Below, piece after piece: positions 32,883 to 45,697 of a stretch of DNA of 64,000 nt. This DNA comes from Linyphia triangularis. Taxonomy: Eukaryota; Arthropoda; Arachnida; Araneae; Linyphiidae. Location of the stretch: assembly GCA_963978545.1 (NCBI GenBank), contig OZ021722.1:10197401-10261400 (forward strand), read 5' to 3'. Below the pieces are notes generated by a model that had not been told where the DNA came from, did no database searches, and saw only the letters and a list, made by a program, of their open reading frames with translations. The position numbers and the translations under genes were made by a program. Position 1 is the first letter of the stretch, and every line of letters begins with the position of its first letter.

Positions 32883-33450
32883 CTGAATCGATCAAACTGA
32901 ATTTGATGTACAGGGTGGTGGTGGCCATGGGACTGGTTTTCGTCAAAATCGGGCATGCGCCTAAGGCTGAAATCATGAAAAAAATCATGTTTTTCAACAA
33001 TTGCTAAAAAAAAAAAAAAAAAAAAAACGGCTCTAACTATTTTTATTAAAATGCCCGTGCTAATGCCTCTTAAAGTCGTTCCCAACTCTGAAATTCCCGT
33101 AGAAATGATATACAAACGTATGAAGTTGAAAAACGAGTGCGTTTAACACAGAGCTCTCTGTCCTTGAGCATCACCCAACAATGATTGAATTTTTTTTATT
33201 GTTTCATGCCCAAGAAAGGACATTGTAATGTGTAAATACCATCGGGCATATATATATATTCCTTACCTTTTTTTTGCCTGTGTAAAACTTGTTGCCAAAA
33301 TCGGTAAATAACACTTTATCAAATTTTAACACAATGACCAATATTATAGTGTAATTGAAAGTTGTGAGATTTTCACACCTCCAGTTTAATTTGATTTAAT
33401 CTTTGATGTTTTTCAAGAGTTATCTACTATACGGTCCCTTAAAGTGAGCG
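32883..33450 (-). repeat. Dispersed repeat family D, copy 2 (inverted)
   Basis: GTGGCCATGGGACTGG, TCGTCAAAATCGGGCATGCGC, split by one change, and CCGTAGAAATGATA are the inverse of 46540-46915; TCTGTCCTTGAGCATC and AAGAAAGGACATTGTAATG are shared with 59565-60115. A poly-A run lies at 33005-33026. The frames crossing it are not coding. Confidence 0.75.
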
Positions 33451-33454
33451 TTTT

Positions 33455-34035
33455 TTTATATTTTCGCTAAAAAGTCGAGAACTAAAAGTCAAAATGGAAA
33501 GAACAAAATTGTGGGGTGTTTTAGACCATGGTAAATGTAATGAAAGAAAAAAATATATACAAGTTTCTATTAAAAAAAAAAATGCAAAATTGTTTTATTA
33601 ATTAATAATTAATTATTGAAAAAAAATTATGCAAAAGTTGGTTGCTTTTTATGTTTGGCCATTTACAAACTACCTTTTCAAACAAAAATTGCTGAAATAT
33701 ATTAATTATTTAAGTATTTATGACAAAAAAAAAAAACTTATTTTATTTAACATTAATTTATCATTTTCTTTTTATCATTTAAATTACAAACCATTCATTG
33801 GAAAATTTGTATTTAGACATTTTTTTGGATGCTGAATCCATAAATGGGATAATATTATGAGGTTGCCATTGAACTCTTTAAAGTTTGGTTCTGTTTTAAT
33901 ATGTAGATGACCCCTCATGACAAAAAGACAACAAAAAAAAAACCACATGCAATTATTAAAAACCTTCCACGATTTACAACGGTACCTTTTGTTTGTTATT
34001 TCAACAATTAGAACAAAAGATATAGCCATCGTTCT

Positions 34036-34070
<35 letters not shown>

Positions 34071-34560
34071 GTACCGTACGTTAAATAATTATTTAACATT
34101 TTATATTACTTTAATTTTACAAAGTTATGATGTATTTAGAAAATAGATGCATGAAGATTTGTATATTACCTTATTACGATTTTTACGGCTAAACATATAT
34201 TAATATGTCGGGTGTCATTTTTAACAAACATACTAGATATATACCTGAACCTTCTTTATTTTACAATTTAGATTTCTTTGTTTTAGTTTGGTGGATGTAG
34301 CAAAAAAATTACATGTTTGAAATGATTGTGAGTTTATCGTTTGTTTTGGTATCTTTTTTTAGTTCTCAATATTGCTAAGAGATGGCGTTACTGTAGTTGT
34401 AGGTATCAAAACAAAGGGTACTCGAGCAAAAAGTTTCAACTTCAAACGAAATCGATGAAAACCAATAAGAAAACATCACTTTTTTAATATTTTTAAGCAA
34501 TAATACTATATGGACAAACAGGTGCATAAGATTTCTGATTATCCAATCTTTTAAGCTACA
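33455..34560. other. AT-rich DNA, no gene seen
   Basis: Poly-T run at 34038-34067; nothing else recognised. Confidence 0.55.
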
Positions 34561-34568
34561 TTCCAAGT

Positions 34569-36040
34569 CAGGCGCGTAGCCAGGGGGTGGGATATATCCC
34601 CTTCCGAAATTATAAGTTGATCTATAATTCAGTCATAGATCCAAAACACATTGATATTTTCTATTAATAAACTAGACGCATGAAATTTAAAACTACAAGT
34701 GAGACGATGGTAATTTGATGAAGGAGATTAAAAATCCCATATTAAGACATTCCTTTTCAACATTAGTGACCACTTGGAAAAATTTAACTAAATTAAAGTA
34801 AATATTTTTTTTGCATACAAAACATAGGTTTGGTTCCAGGCTCGTATTTATGCAATGCCCCAATTTTTTAGTCATTTAATTAATATATTCCATGCCATGG
34901 GCGCCCCCAGGAATATTTGCAAGGGGTTGCAATACTAGATTTTTATCAAAATCATTAATTTTTTTTTTAGAAATGTTAATTAATAATTATGCATTATGAA
35001 TTATACTCTTTGAGAATAGTTAAAATTCGTGGTATTTATTTTTGAAAGCGCAACCCTGTTCAAGAGAAAAAAATACAAAATAGTAAAAATATTAAAATAT
35101 ATTTTTTTTACGATTTTTTTAGTATCCAACTAGATCTCACGGCATTCAAGAGATAGTGTTTAGAATAGAGGAACTCGAAGATGCAAAAATACACAAAAGT
35201 AAAATTTGTTTATTTCTTCCAAGTTTCGGATAAAATGAAAAAAAATAAAAAAATAATAAAAAATTAAACACGAAGACAGTATTGGAATATGTTCAATTAA
35301 ATTCTAAAACTAGATTTAAAGGTAGTATATCTGATGACTTAAAAAAACAACAACATTTTCCTAGAATTTTGAGAACTACACAGGAAATGATTATACAATG
35401 AAAGGAATAAATACTTCTACTCATCAGCCTCTAATAATCATAGACAACAAGCACCAGAAAATCGTCACGCAAGTAGTAATAAAAAACGACATAGGAAAGG
35501 AACAATAGACTAAATTAATAGCAGAAAAAAATGCTTATTATAACATAAAAGTATAAACGGCATATGTGCTTTTTCATCTTGTAATTTAAATATTTTCTCT
35601 CTTTTTAATTTTGAAGAGACTGGGGGTGCAAGTGCACCTCCTTGCACCCTCCTGGGGGCCCCCATGTTCCATGCTATAAGAATAAGATGCATTTTTATGT
35701 CTATATTTAAAGGCTTTCTCACCAGGCCAATGATGTACTTGCAATCATTCGCTAATGTTAGCAAACGAACAACAACGTTCTGGCCTATGTTTCGTATTAA
35801 AAATCTTTGTTGTTTCCGAAAGCGTTCCTTAATGATTGCCAATGAAAACATAACGTTTATATACGTAATAAATAATTGGAATCGTGCAAATTTTTACTTG
35901 TTTTAAAGGGCGCAAAGGAAAATTCCCCTTTATAATTATTAATCATATGCATGCGAGATTTAATTTAAAAATTAAAATCTCATATCACAACATTTGATTT
36001 CATAATCCCCTCCAGAAATAATTTTCTGGCTGCGCCCCTA
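34569..36040 (+). mobile_element. hAT-like element (CAGGCGCGTAGCCAG) hosting a second one
   Basis: Left CAGGCGCGTAGCCAGGGGG, right TTTCTGGCTGCGCCCCTA; flanks TTCCAAGT / TTCGAAGT agree at 7 of 8 bases. Its right 260 bp recur at 55541-55805. It contains the element at 34896-35666, leaving about 690 bp of its own sequence. Confidence 0.78.
34896..35666 (+). mobile_element. Nested hAT-like element (CATGGGCGCCCCCAGG)
   Basis: Ends CATGGGCGCCCCCAGG and CCTGGGGGCCCCCATG with a perfect 8-bp duplication TTCCATGC (34888-34895, 35667-35674). Inserted inside the older element at 34569. Non-coding. Confidence 0.85.
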
Positions 36041-36102
36041 TTCGAAGTACTGAAATGTCGAGCCAAAATGCTGAAAAGTTTCCACATCAAGTTTCCACCT
36101 CG

Positions 36103-36554
36103 ATTAACCGTCTCTCTTTCATCCGGAACTCTCTGTTAACCGACCATCCTTTAGCCGACATCAAAAATCTCCCAAATGTGTAATAAATCATTTGCCCTTT
36201 TTAAAAGCGGGATATTTTCCTTTACACTAAATTTGCATAAGTAATGGTGAGGCTTTTGACCGTTTTTCAAAAGGACTGACATGGTTAGAGCAATAATCAC
36301 ATGCAGATCAAACTGAACTATTGCTTTAAAAAAGACTTCGGAATAGAACCGCGAAACAACGATTATCAAGATTACGACAACAAAAACTCATTTCCAACAA
36401 TTATGTCATAAAAAAAAAGATTAAAAACCCTGCATTCAATTAATGAAAATAATTTACTTTTTATTATTTTTTACAACTCTCTATTATCCAGCATTTTCGC
36501 TTATCCGGCCTATCTTCCGTCCGAATTAAGTCGGTTAATCGAGGTTCTACTGTA
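36103..36554 (-). mobile_element. Degraded pogo/Tigger-like element
   Basis: Right end GGTTAATCGAGGTTCTACTG then TA, the inverse of the TACAGTAGAACCTCGATTAA end typical of pogo/Tigger elements. Left side carries CTCGATTAACCGTCTCTC and GTTAACCGACC. The 72-codon frame inside (36151-36369) is not a recognisable transposase. Confidence 0.6.
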
Positions 36555-36559
36555 TTAAA

Positions 36560-37046
36560 ATATTAATAAACATTTTGATTAATATCAATATATTAATAAC
36601 TAACGAGTTATTGATATATATCATCACATTTTATGGCATTCATCAAGTATACACTAAATAGAATACTGATTTTGAAACAACAATTCAGAACTTATGAGAC
36701 ATTTAGGGGGCCCTCAAAATTGGGGGGAAATTTTATGAAATTAAAAAATTTATGAGAATTTTAATTAAAAGTTTATTTTGCGTGATTGTTTGCAGAAAAA
36801 GTAATTTGCGTACTTTCTTGAACCAGCTTGAAACAAACGCTAACTTAATACAAACGCATACGCTTTTTATAAAATGAATCAAACTACTTACAAACGTTAT
36901 TTCGATTAAATTATTTCATTCATAGGCAAGTTTAGTAACACTCTTATAAAATAACGTATCTTAGAAATCGTTGTAAAAGAAACAACCTCTAGAACGTTTA
37001 GAAATGTAGCGAGGAATTTGCGTACGAATTAAGAAACAACGTAATA

Positions 37047-37088
<42 letters not shown>

Positions 37089-37830
37089 TAGAGACAGTTA
37101 TTAATGAGATATAATATAAAAATAAACTGAAAAATGAATGATAAAATATATAAACTCACTTATAATAATCCAAAAAAACTAATATCCAAAAATACTACTC
37201 CTTCACACTTTCAGAACATTCAATATAACCGCCAAACGGGTACAAAAAAAACCGCTGTGAAATCACTTTCGTGTATCGCGAATCAACGACTATACAGAGA
37301 GTGAAAGGGAAAAACGCAAAGAGAACGGACCATGATTCCCCCCCCTCCCCCCCCCCCTTTCCCCACGTTGTTGTAGAAAGGGCGTAGGTGGTATTTCTAA
37401 ACTGAAAGAATGCTGCCAAGTTTGGTGATTAGTTGCAAATTTGACGATTTCTGAGTAAGTTTGGCGAGAGAAATTAAGGTTTTAACGGTTTTTCTTCTTT
37501 TAAAAGCTGGTTTGCTAATGATCAGTTTGCTAATGATTTTATGTTAGATATTCCAACAGTTATCTTACAGAGCAATAATGGTGAAGAATGTTAAATTAAT
37601 AATTTCTCCCATTACATTAAATAATACTTGGATAAGAAAAAAAAAAAGAAGGAAAAAAAAAACCAGTGGGAATTGATTAAAATGCAAATTCATACAGTGA
37701 CCAATGAAAAGTATATATTCGGACAATTTGTTAGAAATGTTTACTAAATTATTTTTAATACTAGCTATAATAGTGTTGGAAATCTCACAAGTATATATGC
37801 GTGATGCATTAATAAATACAAATAAGTTAA
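36560..37830. other. AT-rich DNA with poly-A and C-rich tracts
   Basis: Poly-A at 37051-37082, a C-run at 37340-37361, and GCCAAGTTTGG-type words at 37407-37480 like those at 4370. No gene seen. Confidence 0.5.
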
Positions 37831-37839
37831 GGGATTTGG

Positions 37840-38089
37840 CAGGGCCTGATTTACCATTAGGCCCAGTAGGCCCGGGCCTAGGGGCCCCCAAATTTTGAAA
37901 GTTTTCTGAAAATTTTAAATATAAATGTCTTTTTATGTAAAAAGTAATATAGTTTAATTGTAAAAAGTTAGTCTTAACAAATGTAGCTTGATCTGGTAAT
38001 ATTGTGACGTAAGGAAATAAATATTTGCTATTGGGGGCCCCTCTCTGAATGTTGGGCCTGCAGTAAAAAAATTTCTAAATCAGGCCCTG
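37840..38089 (+). mobile_element. 250-bp hAT MITE with perfect 8-bp duplication
   Basis: CAGGGCCTGATTTA and TAAATCAGGCCCTG inverted ends, flanked by GGATTTGG (37832-37839, 38090-38097). GGGCCCC stretches lie next to both ends. Confidence 0.92.
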
Positions 38090-38099
38090 GGATTTGGTA

Positions 38100-39115
38100 C
38101 CTCTCGTAATAAAAATAGTAAAAAAAAAAAAAGTAATAAAAATTTAAATTTTCTATTTTTTGCGTTTTTATAATCTCTGAAACTCTCTACTTATTCTGGC
38201 AAGTTTTTGAGCTGATCCGATCACAGTAATTGCAGAAAAACTATATTTTTATAGAGAATTTAGCATTGCTGCAATAGATCCTTCCATGTTTGGAACTCGT
38301 TTTTCTCGGTTCGTGATTTTTGAAATTTCCACCTTCCTCAAAATGCTAAAACTTCAGCAAATATGAATGAAATTATTTGAAATTTTTTATTGTGTCATTC
38401 TTAATATCTATTTGACAAAAATAGGCATTTATTTTTGAATAACTTTGAACTTTTTTTTTTTTTTACAAATTTAAATGTTGAAAAATACCCGTTTTTTACG
38501 CTTTTTTTACCTATGGGCACAGTAACTATTGTTTTCCTCTAAAACTATTTTACTTATTCTAAATCCGATGCCTAAAAAGTTAGTGTATTACTAAGAATTT
38601 TTTTTTTATAAAAATCAGGAAAAAATATTAAAAAATGTAAAAGAAGATTGAATTTGAAATTTTATGAAATTTTTAAGAAATTTTAAAATTTTGAAAATTT
38701 AGAGCACTAAGCGAACTTTTTTTAATAAAATATAGTTTTTACTTAGTAATACTTCCAAATATGTAAAAATTATATTTTTAAAGGTTTAAATAAAGAACTC
38801 CTTAAATACAATCGCTTAAAGTTGACAACAGATTTTTTTTGTTCACATTACCTACTGTCATATTTTTACACTTTTTAATATATTTTAATTTTACTGATTG
38901 TACAAAAAAATTTTTTTTTTACCCATTTGAAATTAAAAAACTAAATTACTTAAAATTAAAACGTAAATAAAAGCAATAAATTAGTAGTGTATAAGTGAAT
39001 TGGTAAATAATGGGAAAAAAAGTATTAGTAACCTTCCAACGTAAATTCTATATTACTCTACAATTGAATATAATTAAATGTCACTGCATCCCCATAAATA
39101 AAATACGCTCAACTA
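38100..39115. other. AT-rich DNA, no feature seen
   Basis: Only AT-rich low-complexity sequence recognised. Confidence 0.55.
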
Positions 39116-39119
39116 CCTA

Positions 39120-39235
39120 TTTTTATGTACAATGACGGCTAATCAGGCTGGGACCTACAGCTTAACGTGGATTCCGAACCACAACAAACATTCTCGCCTA
39201 ATCCGGGATTCGAACCCGGCACCCCCCCCCCCCCA
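39120..39235 (-). mobile_element. SINE fragment with tRNA-like B box (third type)
   Basis: Minus strand reads TGCCGGGTTCGAATCCCGG, a perfect B box in a tRNA-like stem, then GGTTCGGAATCCACG and GGTCCCAGCCTG. The A-box side is replaced by a C/G-run, so no complete tRNA is possible. Confidence 0.55.
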
Positions 39236-39589
39236 TAAATAAAAGGAAATAAAATAAAAACAAACATTATCAAAGTAAGATATTGCATTCAAATAATAAC
39301 GAATAGGTTGAACTTCAAAAAAGAGAGCCAATTTTTATACCGATATGCCGTTTCTGTTGTCAGCGTGTGCTTGGTGTTGGCCTTCTAATTTTAAATATTA
39401 AAAACATCTTTATCAACAAAATATGCGATAAACTACTTTTCGAAATTTTTTCATTAACAATTAATATGAATTTATGCACTCACATCCAAACAATTTTTTA
39501 TTTATTCTGAAAAAAAACCACAATTTTATTATTTATTATAATAGTTTTGGGAACGGGAAACAGTTTCTTTAATGATCGGTTAAATGCTA

Positions 39590-39800
39590 GCCAAATCGCG
39601 ATTGGATGACGGCAAGTTGGTTTATTATAGTATTCCGGAAAAGCGACCTTTTGGTGACAGTAACAGCCCCCAAAATTTGATAGAATGCATTGTCATCGAC
39701 ATACACACCATCCACAAAATAGACTTTAATATAATGGATTTCAAAATTGCCAACCCTATAGAAAAAAAAACGCAAATTCAAAGGAATTGAAATAAAACGA
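39590..39800 (+). repeat. Family G-like repeat, partial
   Basis: CGATTGGATGACGGCAAG, CATTGTCATCGACATAC and CCACAAAAT blocks resemble 26205-26375 with an extra segment in between. Confidence 0.4.
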
Positions 39801-40059
39801 ATTAAGAAACGAGCAATGCTGAAGATGACTAACATGAAATTGAAACTATACGATGAACAAATGTGGCAAACCTTTTGAGGAGCAGCTGTAAAACGAATCG
39901 TTTTTTGAATTTGTTTTGTCCAGTTTTATCAGTCTATTTCCACGGTGGCGCCGCAGCCACTATCACGGAAAAATCAACACAATTTTGTTTTATATTATTC
40001 TATTTTTTTAATTTTTTTATTCTTTTCCAGTGCTACAGCCCAGGGTGAGCTCTTTGAAT

Positions 40060-40142
40060 TAGAGGTCGGCGATATATCGATATTTTTGAAAAAATATCGA
40101 TAGTTAATATATCGCTACAAGTCCCCGATATATCGACATTTT
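40060..40142 (+). mobile_element. Transposon end with ATATCGAT palindromes
   Basis: AGAGGTCGGCGATATATCG opens a run of ATATCGATA and TATATCGC words; the matching other end was not found. Likely a hAT-type terminus. Confidence 0.4.
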
Positions 40143-40649
40143 CAAACATTTTTAGTTTATTGATGATCGTTTTGTAGTTCCATGTGTTGTTTCGATTTTC
40201 TTTATTCCCTTTTCAAAAGCTTCAAAACTAAAGTTTGGACTTGGATGAAAGACAGGCACTCTAACCAAAAAGAAAGCATTATGTAATTGAAAGATAATAT
40301 TATTTATTAGTAGTCATTAACATAGTGCCGTTTCGGTTGCCAACGTGTACCTGGAATTTGCATCTAATTTTAAATATTAAAAAATCTCTATCAACAACAA
40401 AATATGCGGTAAACTACTTTTCAAACTTTCTTCTTTAAATATAAATGTGAATTCATGCATTGATATCCAAATGAATGTATTTATTCAGATTGATAATATA
40501 GTTTATTTATAATTGTGTATATTCGAGAGAAACATTTTAAGGACTGTTCTTGGTGTTCTTGGGGGTGTAAAGGAAAATGATTGTTGGCGTCCAATTCTGA
40601 AATTTAAATAAAGGCTATAAGGACGCTGATATTATAAAACTGAATAAGA

Positions 40650-40905
40650 GCAATCTAGATTGTACTGGGCTGCTCATGTTTTTGGAGTGCATGATTCAAC
40701 CCCTTTTAAAAAAGGCTCTTGCTGGCGAAGGGACAAATAAGAAGAGGTCGACCCAAGTGGCGATGGATAGAAGCAGTTGAAAGAGATTTTGGTGTGTTCT
40801 AAAGGTTAAATACTGGGCGACCATTGTCACCCAGAGGAACGCATGGAAATCTCCTTGAAGGAAAGTCTTGGCTTACCCTGGGCTGTCGAGCTACTGATGG
40901 GGAGG
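40650..40905 (+). pseudogene. Non-LTR retrotransposon ORF2 tail, decayed
   Basis: Plus-strand frames read YWAAHVFG, then KRGRPKWRWIEAVERDF, then WATIVTQRNAW and LAYPGLSSY. The GRP-W-RW-VE-D pattern followed by a W-rich close is the usual C-terminal end of LINE reverse transcriptase proteins. Frameshifts and stops separate the parts. No catalytic domain is present, so it is a dead 5'-truncated copy. Confidence 0.65.
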
Positions 40906-41062
40906 GCAGTGGTGTTGGGGGAGCCGAGATACGCGGGGGGTACGGCGTCCTCCTACTTTTTTTTTAACTAATTATTAATAACCCATTAATGAGAAAATAA
41001 ATACATAAATTAATAAATTTTTTTAAATTTTTTTTTTATAGTAATTAATCTCAATGATTGTG

Positions 41063-41245
41063 GTTGGTTGTATTCAGATCATCTGGCGCCGTCAGCAACG
41101 CGAGGGCTATAATGCGCCGAAACATTCGTCATTAGACAAGCCAACATACATTTACAAACACCCATGCCTAACACGGGACTCGGAACCCGCAACCTCGCGG
41201 TCTAGAAGCTAGCACGCTAACCACTATACCGTTTGGTCGGCCTGG
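41063..41245 (-). mobile_element. tRNA-derived SINE, family 1, copy 1
   Basis: Inverse of 53315-53491: GCCGACCAAACGGTATAGTG head, A box TAGTGGTTAGCGTGC, B box (here GGTTCCGAGTCC, one base longer), and the GGCGCCAGAT...CAACCA tail. ATGATTGTG occurs beside both ends (41054-41062, 41246-41254). Confidence 0.88.
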
Positions 41246-41329
41246 ATGATTGTGAATTTGTATTTTATAATTAAAAAATCCCAGCTACAGTTGGGGTTAT
41301 TATCACGATCGGAAAGTTTGCGTACCGGT

Positions 41330-42010
41330 AAAAGACTTTTATAGCACTACAACCTTGGGGAGAAGGTGTACGCTCTAGAACTCGTGAGATTGAAAAAGAG
41401 AGAGAGAGAGACAAAAGCACCGACTGCCCTTCAGTCCTTCAGGGAGGTCTGAAAGGTGGGGGTTCAGAAGAGGGTCCTCAAAAAACAGATGTCTGCGGGA
41501 TTGTCTTACGCAAATTGACATCTTTATGGAGTGAGGGGTCGTGGAACTTTTTGGGTGTGTCTCTTCCCCACATTCCGGACCTTCGCAGCGAGTAAACAAA
41601 ACAAACAAACGCCGGCGGAATCCAAGAAACTTCAGAGATCGGGTGCTTGCCATCTCATAAATTAGTCACGCGCATCCATCACCCCTCAAGAATTTTAAAG
41701 AGGTGGCGAAGGATTGATACCGCGTATGGATCATGTTTCTTAATACAGATGGCCGTAGCTTCCAAATACGCCGAAATCTCAAACTTCTTTGTCTCTCGTT
41801 GCTTGGTGGCGGATCCAGCAAACAGCTTCGGATGATGTTTATGAGATCATTTTCGCATCTTTACGATGTGCAAGGGCGAAGGGGACCGGCTTGCCGTCTT
41901 TCCTTCTTCAATATCAAATGACTCGAGGGTTATTAGAAAGGGACTTTTACGTATTGCTGCCTTTGAGATAAAAAACCGAGCAGAGGAAATATGAAGGAAG
42001 CAGTGGTGTA
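41330..42010. other. GC-richer unexplained block
   Basis: Base composition is clearly above the surround, with CG dinucleotides and several short open frames on both strands (41375-41653 minus, 41647-41971 plus), none with family motifs or splice context. A minus-strand CTATAAAAG lies at about 41337-41346. It could be a promoter/first-exon region or an old element. Confidence 0.3.
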
Positions 42011-42084
42011 GTGTAAAATAAAAAGGTGTGGGAACGCTATGTCGCGTGGTTACAAACGTACACTTTTTTTTTTCTGTGTGTGAG

Positions 42085-42119
42085 GGGAGGAGGGGGGGGG
42101 GGGGAGAGAGAGAGAGAGT
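42085..42119 (+). repeat. G-run and (GA)n tract
   Basis: GAGGGGAGGAGG, a G-run and GAGAGAGAGAGAG in direct succession. Confidence 0.9.
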
Positions 42120-42786
42120 GTAAAAATGACAACTAAGAATAAATAACTTTATTAATACTACTTTAATAATCTCAAAACAAATTATAAGCATCTCGAAAAT
42201 TTAAAAGGGAAAAAAAATTAGACTTTTTTTATTTAAATAATTTTTTTAACTATTAAGTTATATGGATTTTTAAACAATTTGCTTTGCATAACCCATTTTA
42301 ACAGATTGTTTGACACTTTATGAATGGATAAAGACATTTTCAAAAATATTCCTGGCACACATTTTTAAACAGATTTTTTACGACAATTTTTAAACAGATT
42401 ATCTACAACACATTTTAAAACAGTTTATTTACTCGATTTTTTTTTAATAATTTTTATTCAGAAATATTTCCATAAGAGATCGAGTTTCGATTCAGACACA
42501 TTTGACGCACCCTAATAGGGCCATTCACCAGATCTGTGTTTTCGGAACCTAGATTTAACATAATCATCTGATTTCCAGAATTTCAGAGATGCCTTCCAAG
42601 CAATGGGTTCGGATAAATTCCCAGATTCTGTAGCTCCACGAAATCTCTTTTCAAAATTTAAAGATTGCGATTGTTGCAGATGTCTATTGAGAGTTTTATG
42701 ATTTTACTCCGTCTGAGTGTTAGAAGTGTGGGTAGACGCGGGATGACGCGTCCCCCAATTTTTCCCAAAATCACCCATGCGTCTCC

Positions 42787-42853
42787 CAGTGGCGGATCTA
42801 GGATTTTCCTGAGGGGGGGGCGCAAGATTGTGCCTTAGCCAGGACAGTATTGA

Positions 42854-42907
<54 letters not shown>

Positions 42908-45697
42908 GCAATGTTCAAAAAATATGCTTTAAGTTAATCCATAGCCATTGATTGACCCCCAACCTCTTTCGTCACATTTCTGACTTGTTATTTTAGCGTA
43001 AGGTTAGCGTGGTAGCGGTTAGGTATCTTATCGCGTTAACACTACCCTTTTGTTTTTTCATTATCTGTTTTATTTTAAAAACAAATTGTATTAAAAATGT
43101 ATCGTGCATTTTAAATATTTTTGTAAGCTACATCCCCAGAGAAGAAATTCCAATGAAAGTGGGAACTTGCTACTATTATTTGTGACTAACTGACTAAGTA
43201 TAAATCCTATACTATACTTACATCAAACAGGGAAATCAGTAATTGTACATCAAAATTTAACATATTCATAACATATTTATGCAGTGAGCTTAGTAAGTAA
43301 AAATACCTTGTTTTACTGGATAATCCATTGCTACACAAGTAATCTAAAGTAATCAGGGGAAAAATTGTGTTTCAAAGAGAACGTTTTACTAATAATTATA
43401 AGTATTATTTTTAAGAAGGCAATTGCAAAAAAAATACAATTTAAACATTGAATAATTAGCACAAAACAAATTCCAGTCTTCCTTTTTTTTTTGATTTAGC
43501 AAACTATACTTAGTTATCTTATACTTATCCATCTATGGATAATTATAATAGAGTAGTTAATAAAGAAAGAAAAAACACTACACGATGTAAATGTTAGTGT
43601 ATTAGAAGAGCCGAATCTTGCTTTATTATTTAGCTTAAATATGTCAAAGTCTAATATTTTTTTAATAGGTAGAAGTTCTCTATAGCATCGAATATAAATT
43701 GTTTTATATTTCTTGATAAATCTCACTTGTTGACAGTTCATTTTCATATTTTCTACTCTTGTTCTTCAAAATTTTATTTTATTTTCAACTTTTCTGATAC
43801 AAAATCCTTTTTTTCCAATTCCTGGCTTTTATTTCAGCCAATCAGAGCATTTTTTACATAGATACAATGTTACACTTATGTAGTCCAGTGAAAAAAAAAT
43901 GTGCCACCTACGTGTATAAATAATTTATTCATAAAAGTAAAATTTTTATATAAATCATTTAATACATACCCAAGATTTATAGTGTTAATAGAAACATGAG
44001 TAAAAGTTTCTTTTAGTGAAAATCTCCGAAACTTGATAGAATGAATTCTCGTTGACTATCTGCCAAGTTTCAGCTTGATTGGATGGCAGCTAGTGGGTTA
44101 GTTATCCTTCCACAGATTTTCCCGCCACAAATAAACAAAATCAAAAGTAGATATAAAGGATAAAGTAAAAAGCAAACGATAGAAACCAGGAGTAACAAAA
44201 TTTTATGTTAATTTTTTAAGTTAAAGGAATGCAAGTCAGTGGGATCCAGTGTGGTAGGTCAAATAGTTCATTTTAAAAAAATGAATCCATAAATACAAAG
44301 TTTTTATGGTATCCTTTATATTCCTTGCCAATTTTTATGTACAATTGCAATTTACTTAAGCTATTTTGATCTGAGATTCAATTTTCATGGTGTTTGATGA
44401 CCACTGCGAAGAAAATCATCAATTCCGTCTCTTTGACTAATTCTTTTTTTATTTTTTTTTTATTTTTTATTATTAATTTTTTTTTGTCCGAAAACATGGT
44501 TATTGTTATTGACAACAAGTTATTTTAGTTAGATTTGATAACAAGAGGATTAATTAGTCCTCCACGGATTTATTCCTCACAGACACACAAAATCGAAGTT
44601 AATTTAAAAAAGGGTTTAAAAATTAAGCCACTAACAACAAAGATTAACTTACTTTTCTCGAAGAAAAGTATTCCCAAGCATATGACAAAAATGGGTAATG
44701 ACAGGTGCATTTCCAAAAATCGCTATAGAATAACTTTTTTAAACTATGTTTTGAGTGCCAAACACAAAGCAATTCTTTTTAAAAAGTCCTCCACGCCAGT
44801 AAGGCGTTCTTTCTGACTTCTCGTAACGATTGCTTTCATTTTTAAATCAAATAAATAGTATTTATAATTTCAGAATAGAAAAAGAAACGCTAAAAAAATG
44901 TGTTCCCACTTCCTTTTTGTCGCTTGGATGCATTTATGTATTACAACCTACCCTACTCTTTGGTTAACTTCGGAAGTGTACAGTTTGTAAACCGAATATA
45001 AGTCTCAACACTCTCACCACGCGTTCAAAAATTTCTTCTCCTTGTGCTAACTAGTAAACCACACAACAACCATTTAAAAGAGGGCTTCAAGGACAAAGAC
45101 CCAGAAGGGTAGAGATGTTATCTCATTCAGTGTCCAGTGATATTCCTCCCCACGTCCATCCCTTGTGCGAAATCAGGAGAGAAAGATGACATCCGGTGTA
45201 TTCCCCCTCCCTTCCCCCTCTTGTGATCGTCTAAAAGTTAGAAGTTCAGAGAGGAAAATTCGCTTTGGTTTCGGCTTCTTATTGTTACAAAATAAAAGTA
45301 AACAATTATTATTTTGTAAAAGAGTTTTTACCTAACTCAACTCCAACTCCTATGGTAAAGTGTTGTGGAGATGTCTTCAAAGTCAAGGGGGTGGAGGTTT
45401 GATTACTTGTACAGTCTTCTAACGTCCGTTTGAATGGGAAGGGAGAGGGCTATAAAAAGAACCTTGAACCAAAAATAAACTCTTTTTTTTGGGGGGGGGA
45501 GGGGGGGGGGGGGGCTTTTTTCGGAAATTAGACGAAGGTCGAAATATACTCGTTAAGTGAACTTATTAAAAAAAAAAAAATTTAATTTTTTGTGTGCCAA
45601 TTATAAAAAAAAAAAGAAAAAAAAAAAAAGAATAATAATAATAATAATCTGAGGAGGGGGCGCGCGCCCCCGCGCCCCCTGGCTGAATCCGCCATTG
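42787..45697 (+). mobile_element. Nested hAT-like element (CAGTGGCGGATC)
   Basis: Left CAGTGGCGGATCTAGG, right GCTGAATCCGCCATTG, perfect 8-bp duplication GCGTCTCC (42779-42786, 45698-45705). Holds poly-A of 43 bases (42860-42902), family G fragments at 44035-44165 and 44535-44640, and G/C runs near the right end. No transposase found in about 2.9 kb. Confidence 0.88.
44035..44165 (+). repeat. Dispersed repeat family G, copy 2
   Basis: CTATCTGCCAAGTTTCAGC, TTGATTGGATGGCAGC and CCTTCCACAGATTTTCC match 26220-26330. Confidence 0.6.

Noticed and set aside
32653..33115. Two overlapping minus-strand frames of 115 and 120 codons
   Set aside because: Both run into repeat family D, and one passes through a poly-A run; no conserved residues between copies of the family.
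35510..35851. 113-codon minus-strand frame
   Set aside because: It crosses the right border of the nested hAT-like element at 35666.
36151..36369. Possible pogo transposase fragment (72 codons, minus)
   Set aside because: Lies within the pogo-like remnant, but no helix-turn-helix or DDE motif can be recognised.
39120..39235. tRNA gene with perfect B box
   Set aside because: Only the T-arm side is tRNA-like; the other half is a homopolymer tract.
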